The position numbers and the translations under genes were made by a program. The notes under the pieces are model-generated. The model was given only the letters and a program-made list of their open reading frames with translations. It ran no database searches and was not told the DNA's origin. A stretch of 64,000 nucleotides of DNA, from NCBI RefSeq assembly GCF_002042965.1, contig NZ_MZNT01000004.1, forward strand, positions 372,001 through 436,000. The letters run 5' to 3'. Shown piece after piece: positions 8,191-16,657 of the stretch (its first letter is position 1; each line of letters starts with the position of its first letter). The stretch is from Paenibacillus sp. 32352 (GTDB lineage: Bacteria; Bacillota; Bacilli; Paenibacillales; NBRC-103111).

Positions 8191-8463
8191 TCATTGATTG
8201 TACTTAGGATTGGAATTAATGTCATGGAGCAGCTGTTCGGCGTAATCCTTATCGAAGAAGAGCTTATTGGGAGCTCCGTTAACTTTGCAGACGATGTGAA
8301 TCCGTTCCTCGTCATCTTGGGTTTCAAGCTCCGAAACGGCGTGATCCTCCCGCAGTATTTCTTCAAAAAAAAGCCTCGTCTCCTCCGCTGCCTTATCGTC
8401 GGGCCTAGCTTCGGATACAATCTTCATTTGCAGCCAGTTAAATAACGCGTCCTCCAGTTTCAT
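8191..8463 (-). CDS. Small conserved hypothetical protein, 90 aa
   Basis: A soluble acidic protein I cannot assign. The sequence has a helical N-terminus (LEDALFNWLQMKIV), an acidic middle and a beta-like part, RIHIVCKVNG. I start at the ATG at 8463 because AGGAGG lies six bases before it. The ATG at 8469 directly abuts that site. The ribosome site is continuous with the first hairpin repeat upstream (8478), so the mRNA leader consists of that repeat array. The 186-base gap downstream (8005-8190) has no gene that I can support. Confidence 0.65.
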   Translation of the reverse strand: MKLEDALFNWLQMKIVSEARPDDKAAEETRLFFEEILREDHAVSELETQDDEERIHIVCKVNGAPNKLFFDKDYAEQLLHDINSNPKYNQ

Positions 8464-8477
8464 GGGCATCCTCCTAA

Positions 8478-8623
8478 GGGCTTTCCGTAGGAAAGCCTAC
8501 TTCGTAAGCGTATCCTGAGGGCTTTGCATTGCAAAACCTTCTTCGTAAGCGTATCCTAAGGGCTTTGCATTGCAAAGCCTTCTTCGTAAGCGTATCCTGA
8601 GGGCTTTGCATTGCAAACCTGAG
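8478..8623. repeat. Tandem 41-bp palindromic repeat array, copies 1-4
   Basis: Units begin at 8478, 8519, 8560 and 8601, exactly 41 bases apart, with the last cut short. Each has a palindrome followed by TTCGTAAGC, then a GTATCCT spacer. The palindrome is GGCTTTCC/GGAAAGCC in copy 1 and GGCTTTGCA/TGCAAAGCC in copy 3, so both arms changed together. Copy 2 has one unpaired change. On the minus strand, copy 1 ends three bases before the AGGAGG of the gene at 8191-8463. Confidence 0.9.
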
Positions 8624-8629
8624 TCTGTT

Positions 8630-8820
8630 GAGAAACCTATCCATTTGCAAAATGCTATGGTATCTCGGTGAAATATTCCCCTCCGGCCGCTGTTGTTCTC
8701 GGAAAATATGGATTGTATATGTTGTCAGCGGGTATTTTCCGAGAACAAAGGCGGACGCTATTGCTCCTCCGGGGAATACCTCACCTGCCACCTTCACATT
8801 TTGTATATGACGGGTTTCTC
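8630..8820. repeat. 191-bp imperfect inverted-repeat element
   Basis: The ends are GAGAAACC (8630-8637) and GGTTTCTC (8813-8820). Inside them, CAAAATG pairs with CATTTTG and TATTCCCC with GGGGAATA. The 14-base inner stem GTTCTCGGAAAATA (8695-8708) pairs with its complement at 8733-8746 around a 24-base loop. The layout is that of a small non-autonomous element or a long structured RNA. It separates copies 1-4 from copies 5-6 of the 41-bp repeat. No ORF in it looks real. Confidence 0.7.
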
Positions 8821-8830
8821 GGTGACCTAA

Positions 8831-8895
8831 GGGCTTTCCGTAGGAAAGCCTGCTTCGTAAGCATAATCTAGTGGCTTTCCGCAGGTATGCCCTGA
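8831..8895. repeat. 41-bp palindromic repeat, copies 5 and 6
   Basis: Copy 5 (8831-8871) has the same GGCTTTCC/GGAAAGCC palindrome as copy 1, then GCTTCGTAAGC. Copy 6 starts 41 bases later at 8872 and is decayed (GGCTTTCCGCAGGTATGCC). It abuts the stop codon of the gene at 8897-9334. Confidence 0.85.
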
Positions 8896-8896
8896 G

Positions 8897-9334
8897 CTAG
8901 ACAAGCAGCAGGATGGTGTAACCCTGCGCATTCCATTTCTTCATTCTATGCAGCCACTCCAGAATCGGTTCGTCCACACCCACGTGGTCAAGCAGCTCCT
9001 CAGCCTGGGATAGCATGACATCCAACTCAGCTCCTGCAGGGCGCTTATCGATATAAGCATGCGCACAGTGAGAAAGCTCCAGACGGTCGGGGGTAAACAA
9101 GACAGGATCTCCTGAATCCAGCCGGAACGGCAGCTCGTCTACTCCGCATCGGATCTCCGCTTCTTCACTAAGCAGCAGGTTGGACTTAAAAGGCACGAGC
9201 AGTCGCGGATGAACAGACTTCATCAGCTGAAGAAAACGCTCTCTGTTTTCTACAGGAGCCAGTTCAAAGCGTTCGGGTAACAGTAAGCAGGAAGCTCCAT
9301 CCATCTTCAACGGTGCCAGCCAATAGCTTTTCAC
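8897..9334 (-). CDS. Hypothetical protein, 145 aa
   Basis: I do not recognise this protein. It is soluble, with no signal or membrane segment. It starts MKSYWLAPLKMDGASCLLLPERFE when the first codon is read as Met, and ends in a short hydrophobic segment (GYTILLLV). The start is a GTG at 9334 preceded by GCGGGTGAACAT. Nearby ATGs are out of frame. It lies 17 bases downstream of the ylaH-like gene, so the two are likely cotranscribed. Its stop codon abuts the hairpin repeats. Confidence 0.55.
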   Translation of the reverse strand: MKSYWLAPLKMDGASCLLLPERFELAPVENRERFLQLMKSVHPRLLVPFKSNLLLSEEAEIRCGVDELPFRLDSGDPVLFTPDRLELSHCAHAYIDKRPAGAELDVMLSQAEELLDHVGVDEPILEWLHRMKKWNAQGYTILLLV

Positions 9335-9351
9335 ATGTTCACCCGCTTTCG

Positions 9352-9636
9352 TTACTGCTCTTCCGGCTGCTGTTTTTTAGTGCGTCCTTCAATGAAATAA
9401 CGAATTCTGACAAGAAACATCAAGCCTACAGCAACGGCTAGGCACAGCACGATAGGAAGCGCTCCTAGCTGGAACAATAGCAGCATACCGGCGCCGATAG
9501 CGAGCATCAGGTAGACGATCGCTTCTTTGAGAATGGGAAGTCTGCGTACCTTGAATACTTTGTTGTACACGTAGCTGATTAGTACCAGGATAATCAAGTA
9601 TGTAATAACGGGATGCTCACGAAACCATTCGGTCAT
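9352..9636 (-). CDS. ylaH: YlaH-like small membrane protein
   Basis: A 94-residue protein with three hydrophobic helices, ending in a charged tail (EGRTKKQQPEEQ). Its size, topology and position next to typA (ylaG in B. subtilis) fit the YlaH-like family, whose function is unknown. I start at the ATG at 9636, before TEWFREHPVITY, because GAAGGAGG lies upstream, though at a long 11-base distance. An in-frame ATG at 9672 would add 12 residues and has no ribosome site. Confidence 0.65.
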   Translation of the reverse strand: MTEWFREHPVITYLIILVLISYVYNKVFKVRRLPILKEAIVYLMLAIGAGMLLLFQLGALPIVLCLAVAVGLMFLVRIRYFIEGRTKKQQPEEQ

Positions 9637-9744
9637 TGATGATATAACCTCCTTCAGGTGAGATACGCCCATCTAGGACAGTGGTAAGACCAAAAACAGC
9701 AGCAATACCAGCAGGAATAAATAGATCCAGAAAACTTTATTTGG

Positions 9745-9777
9745 TAAAAAGAAAGCTCTGAATCATCAGAGCTTTCT
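9745..9777 (-). terminator. Rho-independent terminator of typA
   Basis: AGAAAGCTCTGA and TCAGAGCTTTCT form a 12-base stem with an ATCA loop, followed on the minus strand by TTTTT. It lies just past the typA stop. Confidence 0.85.
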
Positions 9778-9786
9778 CCCATAAAT

Positions 9787-11634
9787 TTAAGCGTTAGCTT
9801 CAGCCATCTTGCGGTGCTTCTCAGCACGCTCGCGTTCGCTCTTGTTCAATATTTTTTTGCGCAGACGGATCGACTTTGGAGTGATTTCGCAATACTCGTC
9901 GTCGTTCAAATATTCCAGCGCTTGTTCCAGCGAGTAGATACGAGGAGTTTTCATCTTCACCGTATCGTCCTTACCGGCGGAGCGGATATTCGTCAATTGC
10001 TTTTCTTTACAGATGTTAACAATAATGTCGGTATCACGATTATGTTCGCCGACGATCATGCCTTCGTACACCTCAGTGCCCGGTTCTAAGAACAGGATAC
10101 CGCGGTCTTCAACCGACAGCATACCATACAAGGTCGAAGTCCCTGTTTCGCTGGATACCAGCACGCCCTCATGGCGTCCGCCTACTCCGGAACCGTAATA
10201 AGGTCCGTAGCTGTCAAACGCATGGTTCATAATGCCGTAACCGCGAGTCAAGGTCAGGAAGTACGTACGGTATCCGATCAAGCCGCGGGCAGGAATCAGG
10301 AATTCCAGACGCACATTGCCGTTACCGTTATTGATCATGTTAACCATCTCGGCTTTGCGGGTCCCAAGGCTTTCCATTACCGCACCCATGCTTTCTTCAG
10401 GCACGTCAATAATCAGACGCTCCAACGGCTCCATTTTTTGCCCGTCAATGACCTTGATAATAACTTCCGGCTTGGATACCTGAAGCTCGAAGCCTTCACG
10501 GCGCATATTCTCGATCAAGATGCCAAGATGCAGCTCACCGCGGCCCGATACGATAAAAGCATCCGGGCTATCCGTTTCCTCAACGCGCAAGCTGACATCG
10601 GTCTCAAGCTCTTTGAAAAGACGCTCGCGCAGCTTTCTGGAGGTAACCCATTTTCCTTCGCGTCCTGCGAATGGACTGTTGTTTACAAGGAATGTCATTT
10701 GCAGGGTTGGCTCATCAATCTTCAATACAGGCAGCGCCTCTGGATGAGCGGGATCTGCAATGGTCTCTCCGATGTTGATGTCCTTAATCCCCGAGATAGC
10801 GACAATATCCCCCGCTCCCGCTTCTTCAATCTCGATCCGCTTAAGACCTTGGAAACCGAAGAGCTTCTCGATCCGCGACTGCTTCGTAACGCCGTCACGA
10901 TTAATAACCGCTACCGGTTGTCCTTGCTTTACAACACCACGGTTGACACGTCCGATTGCAATACGTCCCAAGTACTCGTTGTAGTCCATCAAGGTCACCA
11001 AAAATTGCAGCGGTTCTTCCACGTTCTCTGTAGGGGCCGGAATATGGCTGACGACAGTCTCATAAATAGCCTGCATATTGTCGTCTTGCTTGGATGGATC
11101 GGAATCCAGACTGGAGGTCCCCATCAAAGCCGATGCATAAACAACCGGGAAATCCAATTGATCGTCGTTAGCTCCTAGCTCGATGAACAGATCCAGCACT
11201 TCATCGACTACTTCAGCCGGACGTGCGTTAGGACGGTCAATTTTATTCACGATAACAATAGGTGTGAGGTTTTGTTCCAAAGCTTTGCGCAGTACGAATT
11301 TCGTTTGCGGCATGGTGCCTTCAAATGCATCGACCACCAGCAAAACTCCGTCAACCATCTTCATAATACGTTCCACTTCGCCGCCAAAGTCGGCATGCCC
11401 TGGAGTATCTACGATGTTAATAAGGTAGTCTTTATAATTGATCGCCGTATTCTTTGCCAAAATCGTAATACCGCGTTCTCTCTCCAAATCATTGGAGTCC
11501 ATCGCACGTTCTTGAACCGTCTCGTGTTCGCGGAACGTACCTGATTGTTGAAGCAATTTGTCTACCAAAGTCGTTTTACCATGATCGACGTGAGCAATAA
11601 TCGCAATGTTGCGTATTTTATCTCTTGAATGCAT
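9787..11634 (-). CDS. typA: Translational GTPase TypA/BipA
   Basis: This 615-residue ribosome-binding GTPase is of standard length for the family and helps ribosome assembly and stress or cold adaptation. G1 AHVDHGKT lies at 14-21, DTPGH at 76-80 and NKID at 130-133. EF-G-like domains II, III and V follow, and then the TypA-specific C-terminal domain, with [15 protein letters not shown] and the basic tail [17 protein letters not shown]. The ATG follows AGGTAAGGGAAAAC. It corresponds to B. subtilis ylaG and keeps its position beside ylaH. It ends at a terminator, and the upstream terC-like gene has its own, so typA has its own promoter. Confidence 0.95.
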   Translation of the reverse strand: MHSRDKIRNIAIIAHVDHGKTTLVDKLLQQSGTFREHETVQERAMDSNDLERERGITILAKNTAINYKDYLINIVDTPGHADFGGEVERIMKMVDGVLLVVDAFEGTMPQTKFVLRKALEQNLTPIVIVNKIDRPNARPAEVVDEVLDLFIELGANDDQLDFPVVYASALMGTSSLDSDPSKQDDNMQAIYETVVSHIPAPTENVEEPLQFLVTLMDYNEYLGRIAIGRVNRGVVKQGQPVAVINRDGVTKQSRIEKLFGFQGLKRIEIEEAGAGDIVAISGIKDINIGETIADPAHPEALPVLKIDEPTLQMTFLVNNSPFAGREGKWVTSRKLRERLFKELETDVSLRVEETDSPDAFIVSGRGELHLGILIENMRREGFELQVSKPEVIIKVIDGQKMEPLERLIIDVPEESMGAVMESLGTRKAEMVNMINNGNGNVRLEFLIPARGLIGYRTYFLTLTRGYGIMNHAFDSYGPYYGSGVGGRHEGVLVSSETGTSTLYGMLSVEDRGILFLEPGTEVYEGMIVGEHNRDTDIIVNICKEKQLTNIRSAGKDDTVKMKTPRIYSLEQALEYLNDDEYCEITPKSIRLRKKILNKSERERAEKHRKMAEANA

Positions 11635-11711
11635 GTTTTCCCTTACCTCTCCTAAATTTGACCCTGTTACCTTGCTCTATGTTTAGAGCAGCCGGGGCCC
11701 GTTCCACAAAA

Positions 11712-11740
11712 CAAGCGTCGGACATAAGCGCCGACGCTTG
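11712..11740 (-). terminator. Rho-independent terminator of the terC-like gene
   Basis: CAAGCGTCGG and CCGACGCTTG pair around a nine-base loop, followed on the minus strand by TTTTGT. It lies about 90 bases past the terC-like stop and 80 before typA. Confidence 0.75.
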
Positions 11741-11830
11741 ACATTTACGTTTATTATACGTGCAAATAGTAAAAAAGGCAAGGCAAAACGACAAGATTAA
11801 CATGCCATTTACATCCTTTTTACATTCATG

Positions 11831-12499
11831 TTAGGAATGGTGCGGCTTCGGTCTTCCCGACAGTTTTTTCAGGACGCCGGCACCGATAACGATAATTACG
11901 CCCGCAACCGGGATAATCCAGTGCGGAATGTTTGAAAGCAGCAAGTCGGAAACCGATTTGTCTTTCACAAACATCTCTCCGGCCGTATAACCGAGAATAC
12001 CGGCCCCAAGGAAGACAAGAATAGGAAACTTCGTCAGCAGATTCATAACCAATGTGCTGCCCCAAATAATAATGGGAACGCTCAACCCGATACCCAAAAT
12101 AATAACGGCGATGTCGTTATTGGCTTTTGCCGCAATAGCAAGCACATTATCCAGACTCATGACGAAATCGGCAACAATAATAGTCCAAACCGCTTTGCCA
12201 AGTGTGGAAGCTTCCTTCACATTTGCATGACCGTCATCATCAATGAGCAGCTTGATGGCGATCCAGATCAGCAGGAGCGAGCCAGCCGCCTGCAGATAAG
12301 GCACCTGCAATATGTAAACGGCTATAACGGTAAGAATAAGGCGTAAGCCTATTGCCCCGAAAGCCCCCCACCAGATCGCTTTTTTTCGTTGACTTAACGG
12401 CAGATTTTTACTGGCCAAAGCAATAACAACCGCGTTATCGCCGCTTAATACGATATTGATTAACATAATCTGCAAGAAAAGCAGGAACCATTCTAACAT
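11831..12499 (-). CDS. TerC-family membrane protein, YjbE type (likely Mn2+ export)
   Basis: A 222-residue membrane protein with about seven helices. The paired motifs SGDNAVVIAL near the start and SLDNVLAIA in the middle carry the acidic residues conserved in TerC proteins. In B. subtilis, TerC relatives (YkoY/MeeY, YceF/MeeF) export manganese, partly to load secreted enzymes, and this is the likely role here. The short YjbE-type form fits the length. The ATG follows GGAGGTTAGAAGCGC. I looked for a yybP-ykoY manganese riboswitch in the roughly 80-base leader and saw none. Confidence 0.85.
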   Translation of the reverse strand: MLEWFLLFLQIMLINIVLSGDNAVVIALASKNLPLSQRKKAIWWGAFGAIGLRLILTVIAVYILQVPYLQAAGSLLLIWIAIKLLIDDDGHANVKEASTLGKAVWTIIVADFVMSLDNVLAIAAKANNDIAVIILGIGLSVPIIIWGSTLVMNLLTKFPILVFLGAGILGYTAGEMFVKDKSVSDLLLSNIPHWIIPVAGVIIVIGAGVLKKLSGRPKPHHS

Positions 12500-12580
12500 G
12501 CGCTTCTAACCTCCAAATTCGCTATCCATATAGTCCATTCCACTTCATACGCTGCATTCGGCATCCCGTTTCGCAATCAT

Positions 12581-13783
12581 TTAGAAAAAGCTTGAGAATT
12601 TGGACTCCTGCCCTGCATGAATCCAGACGGTTTCCGTCATTTGCGCCGCGCGGTCAATTTCCTCCTCCAGCCATTCCATTTGCTTCTCGATGCTCATAAC
12701 TACCCGCAAATTCGGATTGGTGCTCGGCGACGGCGGAAGAAAGAGCGTACAGCAATCTTCATGAGGCTGGATCGAAATAGCAAACGTATCGATCGTCTCC
12801 GCAATGTCAATGATTTGCTGCTTCTCCATACAAATCAAAGGCTGAATAACTGGCAGGTCCACTGCTCTGCCGATAACGTTCATGCTGGCGAGTGTTTGGC
12901 TCGCCACTTGCCCGAGGCTTTCTCCCGTAACGATAGCCATGGCCTCATTGGCTTCGGCAAGCTTCTCCGTAATACGAAACATAGCCCGTCTTAATATAGT
13001 AATCAGAAGGTTTTGGTTATATGACTGATGAACCCGGGTTTGCAGATCGGTGAAGGGAACGAGATGAAGCTTGATATCGCCTCCATATTCCGATAGCTTG
13101 CCAACCAGATCCTTTACTTTTTGCTGGGACCGCTCGGAGGTATAAGGGTAGCTGTGAAAATGAACCGCTTCGATCCTCAAGCCCTGTCGCATCGCGAGGA
13201 ACCCGGCCACCGGGCTGTCTATGCCTCCCGAAAGCATGAGCATCGCCTTCCCATTCGTGCCGACCGGGAACCCTCCTGCCCCAGCTTCTACCTGGGAATA
13301 AATAAGCGCCCGCTCTTCGCGGAGCTCCACCTTCAGCTCCACTTCAGGACGATGGACATCGACCTTGAGACCAGGTATAGCGCGCAGCACAGCAGCGCTA
13401 ACCCGTTGATTCATTTCTTGAGAATCATACGGAAAGCTTTTATTCACACGTCTTACCGATACTTTAAAGCTGTCCGGCACCCGTCCGATCTTGAGCATAG
13501 CTTCTAACGCGACGGATTGAACGGCTTCAAGCTCCAGAGGAGCCGTAAAGACTGGACTGAACGAAGTCAGCCCCAGTATTGTTTTCAAGCGAAGGGCTAT
13601 CTCCTCATACGGCTCGCCATTTAGCGTAATGTATACTCTTCCAAAATCGCGCTGAAACGTTAAGCGATCATAGGGCCGCAGCTTTTTTCTAATTTGCTCG
13701 TAGACCGTTTTTTCAAAACGGTGCCTGTTTTTTCCTTTTAACACAAGTTCCCCGAGGCGGAGAACTATCAAATCCGGTGCCAT
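12581..13783 (-). CDS. thiI: tRNA 4-thiouridine synthase ThiI
   Basis: ThiI adenylates U8 of tRNA and transfers sulfur to form 4-thiouridine. In some bacteria it also supplies sulfur for the thiamin thiazole. The 400-residue protein has an N-terminal ferredoxin-like/THUMP part (about 60-165) and the PP-loop SGGIDS at 185-190. It ends without the rhodanese domain of E. coli ThiI, the normal Bacillus form. Such short ThiI proteins work with a dedicated cysteine desulfurase, and one lies two bases upstream. The ATG follows GGAGGTAGCT. Confidence 0.95.
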   Translation of the reverse strand: MAPDLIVLRLGELVLKGKNRHRFEKTVYEQIRKKLRPYDRLTFQRDFGRVYITLNGEPYEEIALRLKTILGLTSFSPVFTAPLELEAVQSVALEAMLKIGRVPDSFKVSVRRVNKSFPYDSQEMNQRVSAAVLRAIPGLKVDVHRPEVELKVELREERALIYSQVEAGAGGFPVGTNGKAMLMLSGGIDSPVAGFLAMRQGLRIEAVHFHSYPYTSERSQQKVKDLVGKLSEYGGDIKLHLVPFTDLQTRVHQSYNQNLLITILRRAMFRITEKLAEANEAMAIVTGESLGQVASQTLASMNVIGRAVDLPVIQPLICMEKQQIIDIAETIDTFAISIQPHEDCCTLFLPPSPSTNPNLRVVMSIEKQMEWLEEEIDRAAQMTETVWIHAGQESKFSSFF

Positions 13784-13785
13784 AG

Positions 13786-14952
13786 CTACCTCCGTCTGCT
13801 CTGAGTTGTCATTGTCGGTTTTAATTTTTCTACAACCTCACGCAATGCCCGGCCAAAAAATTCCGCATCCTCCATGCTCTGGTCCAGCGAGTAGCTAAGC
13901 CGGATTCCATGCGCCGCTCTTGCATCGTCATATCCCATAGCATGAAGCACCCGGCTGGGCAGTTCAGCTCCCGACGAGCATGCAGATCGGGTCGAAACAT
14001 AGATCTGATGCTGTTCTAAAGCATGAACTAGAACCTCCGACTTCATACCCGGAAAAGAAAAATGAACGATATGGGGCGCCATATCCTCTGCGCGCTCGGA
14101 TCCGCTCAGCTTAAGCTCCGGAATGGCTTGAATCGCCGAAACAAACCTTTCACGCAGTCTGGAGGTATGCTCGAAAAACGTTTCGCGGTGATCATAAGCG
14201 ATTCGCACGGCTTTAGCCATTCCGACTACGGCAGGAACATTCTCCGTTCCCGACCGGATACCCGCTTCCTGTCCGCCTCCCCAAAGCAAGGGTGTAAGCT
14301 CCAGTCCTTGCCGGCAATAGAGGAACCCTATACCCTTGGGGCCGCGAAGCTTATGTGCAGAGCAAGAAAACAGATCGATTCGCTGCTTGACCGGGTCTAT
14401 CGGCAGCTTGCCGACCGCTTGAACGGCGTCAACGTGAAAGACCGCTTTAGGATAGCTTCTTAAGAGCTCCCCTATTTCCGAAATCGGCTGTATTCGTCCC
14501 ATCTCGTTATTGACGGCCATAATGCTGACTAGAATCGTATCGTCCGTCAAAGCCTGCTCCAAATGATCCATACGGACACATCCGGTCTCATCAACGGGCA
14601 AATAGGTAACCCGGAAGCCTTGATGCTCCAGCTGCTGAAATGTCTCGTAGACGGATGCATGCTCGATGACGCTGGTTATTATATGGTTGCCGCGGTGCCT
14701 GAACTTGCTTACAGTCCCTTGAATAGCCAAATTGTTGCTTTCCGTTCCTCCGGAAGTAAAGCGGATTTCGTCAGGAAGCACATTCAAGCACTTGGCTATT
14801 ACAGCCCTGGATTGCCGGATCAGCTGCTCCGCCTCCATACCGATGCGATGCAGGGAAGAAGGGTTGCCGAAATGCTTCTTCATGATCTCAGCCATCGTAT
14901 CGACGACTTCGTCATAAGGAGGCGTCGTCGCCGCATAATCCAAATACAGCAT
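13786..14952 (-). CDS. Cysteine desulfurase (NifZ/IscS-like partner of ThiI)
   Basis: A PLP-dependent enzyme that converts cysteine to alanine and carries the sulfur as a persulfide. It has 388 residues. The PLP-binding Lys is K201 in SCSAHKLRGPKG and the active-site Cys is C325 in STRSACSSG. Also visible are the substrate-loop sequences GGTESNN and GGGQEAGIRSGTEN. It sits directly before thiI, with only two bases between the stop and the next ATG, so it is probably the dedicated sulfur donor for tRNA thiolation, as B. subtilis NifZ is for its ThiI. Confidence 0.93.
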   Translation of the reverse strand: MLYLDYAATTPPYDEVVDTMAEIMKKHFGNPSSLHRIGMEAEQLIRQSRAVIAKCLNVLPDEIRFTSGGTESNNLAIQGTVSKFRHRGNHIITSVIEHASVYETFQQLEHQGFRVTYLPVDETGCVRMDHLEQALTDDTILVSIMAVNNEMGRIQPISEIGELLRSYPKAVFHVDAVQAVGKLPIDPVKQRIDLFSCSAHKLRGPKGIGFLYCRQGLELTPLLWGGGQEAGIRSGTENVPAVVGMAKAVRIAYDHRETFFEHTSRLRERFVSAIQAIPELKLSGSERAEDMAPHIVHFSFPGMKSEVLVHALEQHQIYVSTRSACSSGAELPSRVLHAMGYDDARAAHGIRLSYSLDQSMEDAEFFGRALREVVEKLKPTMTTQSRRR

Positions 14953-14971
14953 GCCATATCCCTCCTTATCA

Positions 14972-15028
14972 TAAAAATAAGACCCAGCTTAAGCCCCTTC
15001 CAAGAACAGGGCGCTTGCAGTAGGTCTT
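14972..15028 (-). terminator. Rho-independent terminator of the lytic transglycosylase gene
   Basis: On the minus strand AAGACC pairs with GGTCTT and AAGCGCCC with GGGGCTT around a small loop, followed by ATTTTT. It separates this gene from the desulfurase gene. Confidence 0.7.
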
Positions 15029-15043
15029 GGTATATTGCCGCAG

Positions 15044-15745
15044 TTAAGCTTCATAATCACGCTGCAGTCGCAGCACCTTGCCTACATAAGCTTGGGTTTC
15101 GCTCGGCAATAAATGCATCTTGGACTTCAGCTCTTGATCGTTCGTAATTCCTAAACGGTCTATTCGTCCCGGACCCGCATTATAAGCAGCTAATGCAACA
15201 CCGCGGTTCCCATTGTACTTCTGGAGCAAACCGGCCAGATACTGGGTTCCGCCATTAATATTTTGGGCTGGATCAAACGGGTTCGTTACCCCTAATCCCC
15301 TGCTGGTGCCATCCATAAGCTGCATTAAGCCTTTGGCTCCAGCTCCGGACACCGCCCACGGATTAAAAGAGGATTCCGTATCAATGACCGCTTTGACCAA
15401 GCTGGATTGAACGCCGTGCTTACGGCTTGCGCTTTCTATTAAAGCTTCAAGATCTCCGGCTGATTTCACGCTGCCCGGCTTCTGTACGGAAGCATACGCC
15501 CCATAAGGCATAACAGGAACATAACTGTTCCGAAAAGGCTGCAACGAACCGGAAGAAGCGATCGTCCCAGCTGCCGCCAACGGTCTATCGGAGCTCGATG
15601 CCGATGAGGATAACAGACTGTTCAGGATTTCCGAGAAATTAGTATCGTCTTCCGTCGCAGTCTGCGCACTCGAAGATAACAAGCTTGATTTGCTTAAGAT
15701 CTGAAGCTGAAGCAATTCCTTAATCGTTCTAGGGTCAATGTTCAT
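15044..15745 (-). CDS. Lytic transglycosylase, SLT domain
   Basis: A 233-residue protein with a Ser/Ala-rich N-terminal 90 residues and a C-terminal SLT domain (about 100-233). VIDTESSFNPWAVS holds the catalytic Glu124, followed by GAKGLMQLM and AYNAGPGRI, the classic Slt motifs. It cleaves peptidoglycan glycan strands to 1,6-anhydro ends. No clear signal peptide is visible from the ATG at 15745 or from the ATG at 15808, so export is unexplained. B. subtilis YjbJ is similar in type. The ribosome site (AGGGAG, 12 bases away) is weak, which leaves the start uncertain. Confidence 0.8.
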   Translation of the reverse strand: MNIDPRTIKELLQLQILSKSSLLSSSAQTATEDDTNFSEILNSLLSSSASSSDRPLAAAGTIASSGSLQPFRNSYVPVMPYGAYASVQKPGSVKSAGDLEALIESASRKHGVQSSLVKAVIDTESSFNPWAVSGAGAKGLMQLMDGTSRGLGVTNPFDPAQNINGGTQYLAGLLQKYNGNRGVALAAYNAGPGRIDRLGITNDQELKSKMHLLPSETQAYVGKVLRLQRDYEA

Positions 15746-15873
15746 TTCTGTTATATGCTCCCTATTCCCAGTTTCACCCCCTATTGTACACTGTTTTGGA
15801 CTTGCCATCCAGTTCTTTTTGCACTAATTGTCAGAAACCTATGGTTACGTTGTTTCAAAGCTTAGGTAAACAT

Positions 15874-15906
15874 AAAAAAGCACAGGATATCCCATACCCC
15901 GTGCTT
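15874..15906 (-). terminator. Rho-independent terminator of the gene at 15945
   Basis: On the minus strand AAGCAC pairs with GTGCTT and GGTAT with ATATCC inside it, followed by TTTTTT. Confidence 0.75.
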
Positions 15907-15944
15907 GGTAATAAACCTGCCATGATGAAATGATAAAATACCCG

Positions 15945-16367
15945 TTAAGAATAAAGAGGCAGCAGCAAAAAATAACCGGCCAATGAAATAAGCCCAAGGA
16001 TGACGGACCAAACCCCTAATGCCCGTATCCCCCGCATGTACGACAGGCCCCCTATAACAATGGCGGCTGTGCCGAGCGTTACCGGAAACATAAACATCGA
16101 CAAGATAGCCGCAGCTAGCGCCGTATACCCTAACCAGCGGCTTTGGCCGCGGGCTTCGGCCCCCACATCCGTTGCCGACTCCATTTTCCGTTTGGATGAC
16201 TCCCTTGTATGAACAGGAGCCTGAACGGGAGGACCGAAAGTAGACGAAATTTCGGCAGCATACTCATCCGAATCTTTAAACGTGTAAGGCTTCGGCATCC
16301 GCTTCATGGAATCATGCCTGGACTTGGCCTGTGCCCTTGCTCGCCCCCGCTTCCTATGGTCAGTCAT
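15945..16367 (-). CDS. Hypothetical membrane protein, 140 aa
   Basis: Residues 1-75 are basic and polar (RKRGRARAQAKSRH), probably cytoplasmic. Residues about 80-140 form two or three membrane helices with small-residue spacing (LGTAAIVIGGLSYMRGIRALGVWSVILG), a layout seen in DUF4190-like proteins. The function is unknown. The ATG follows GGAGGGATAACCT. It is 36 bases downstream of the DUF1540 gene, so cotranscription is likely. Confidence 0.65.
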   Translation of the reverse strand: MTDHRKRGRARAQAKSRHDSMKRMPKPYTFKDSDEYAAEISSTFGPPVQAPVHTRESSKRKMESATDVGAEARGQSRWLGYTALAAAILSMFMFPVTLGTAAIVIGGLSYMRGIRALGVWSVILGLISLAGYFLLLPLYS

Positions 16368-16403
16368 AGGTTATCCCTCCGATCTGCCTGATCGTAGCTA
16401 AGA

Positions 16404-16610
16404 CTACTTCTTCTTCGGCTGAAACGTGTGGCAGCAGGTGCTGCGGACACTTCCCGCACGGTCTTGATGATCGTCGAAGTCTTGAGCGAATTCGGAGTCA
16501 TACTGGTCGTTGGCGTGTTTGTCGATCTCAATCATGATGGATTTGGCTGCGCACTGATTCCCTTCTGCCCAGAAATTACAGTTGGAAACACTGCATCTTA
16601 CGTCTGGCAT
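16404..16610 (-). CDS. DUF1540-domain small cysteine protein
   Basis: A 68-residue protein with the DUF1540 pattern near its start: VRCSVSNCNFWAEGNQCAA provides three closely spaced cysteines. A further CC pair lies near the C-terminus. The cysteine spacing suggests metal binding, but the function is unknown. I use the ATG at 16610, which follows GGGGGTGATATGG. An in-frame ATG at 16619 sits inside that site. The gene is common in spore-forming Firmicutes. Confidence 0.75.
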   Translation of the reverse strand: MPDVRCSVSNCNFWAEGNQCAAKSIMIEIDKHANDQYDSEFAQDFDDHQDRAGSVRSTCCHTFQPKKK

Positions 16611-16657
16611 CCATATCACCCCCTCCTCAATGTGCCCGAAGAAGGGGGGGCGCTATA

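Noticed and set aside
8478-8895. CRISPR array
   Set aside because: The repeats are contiguous 41-bp units with internal palindromes and no variable spacers of even length, and no cas gene is in the window.
9674-9740. Very hydrophobic short peptide frame on the minus strand between typA and ylaH
   Set aside because: The frame ends in a stop and is leucine-rich, but has no ATG, GTG or TTG in a usable place and begins in the typA terminator.
10171-11178. 335-codon open frame on the plus strand within typA
   Set aside because: It lies wholly antisense to a clear, full-length TypA gene, has no plausible ribosome site or domain, and its residues read as a shadow of the GTPase codons.
12500-12580. 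yybP-ykoY manganese riboswitch upstream of the terC-like gene
   Set aside because: The gap is only about 80 bases and lacks the conserved paired loops of that riboswitch.
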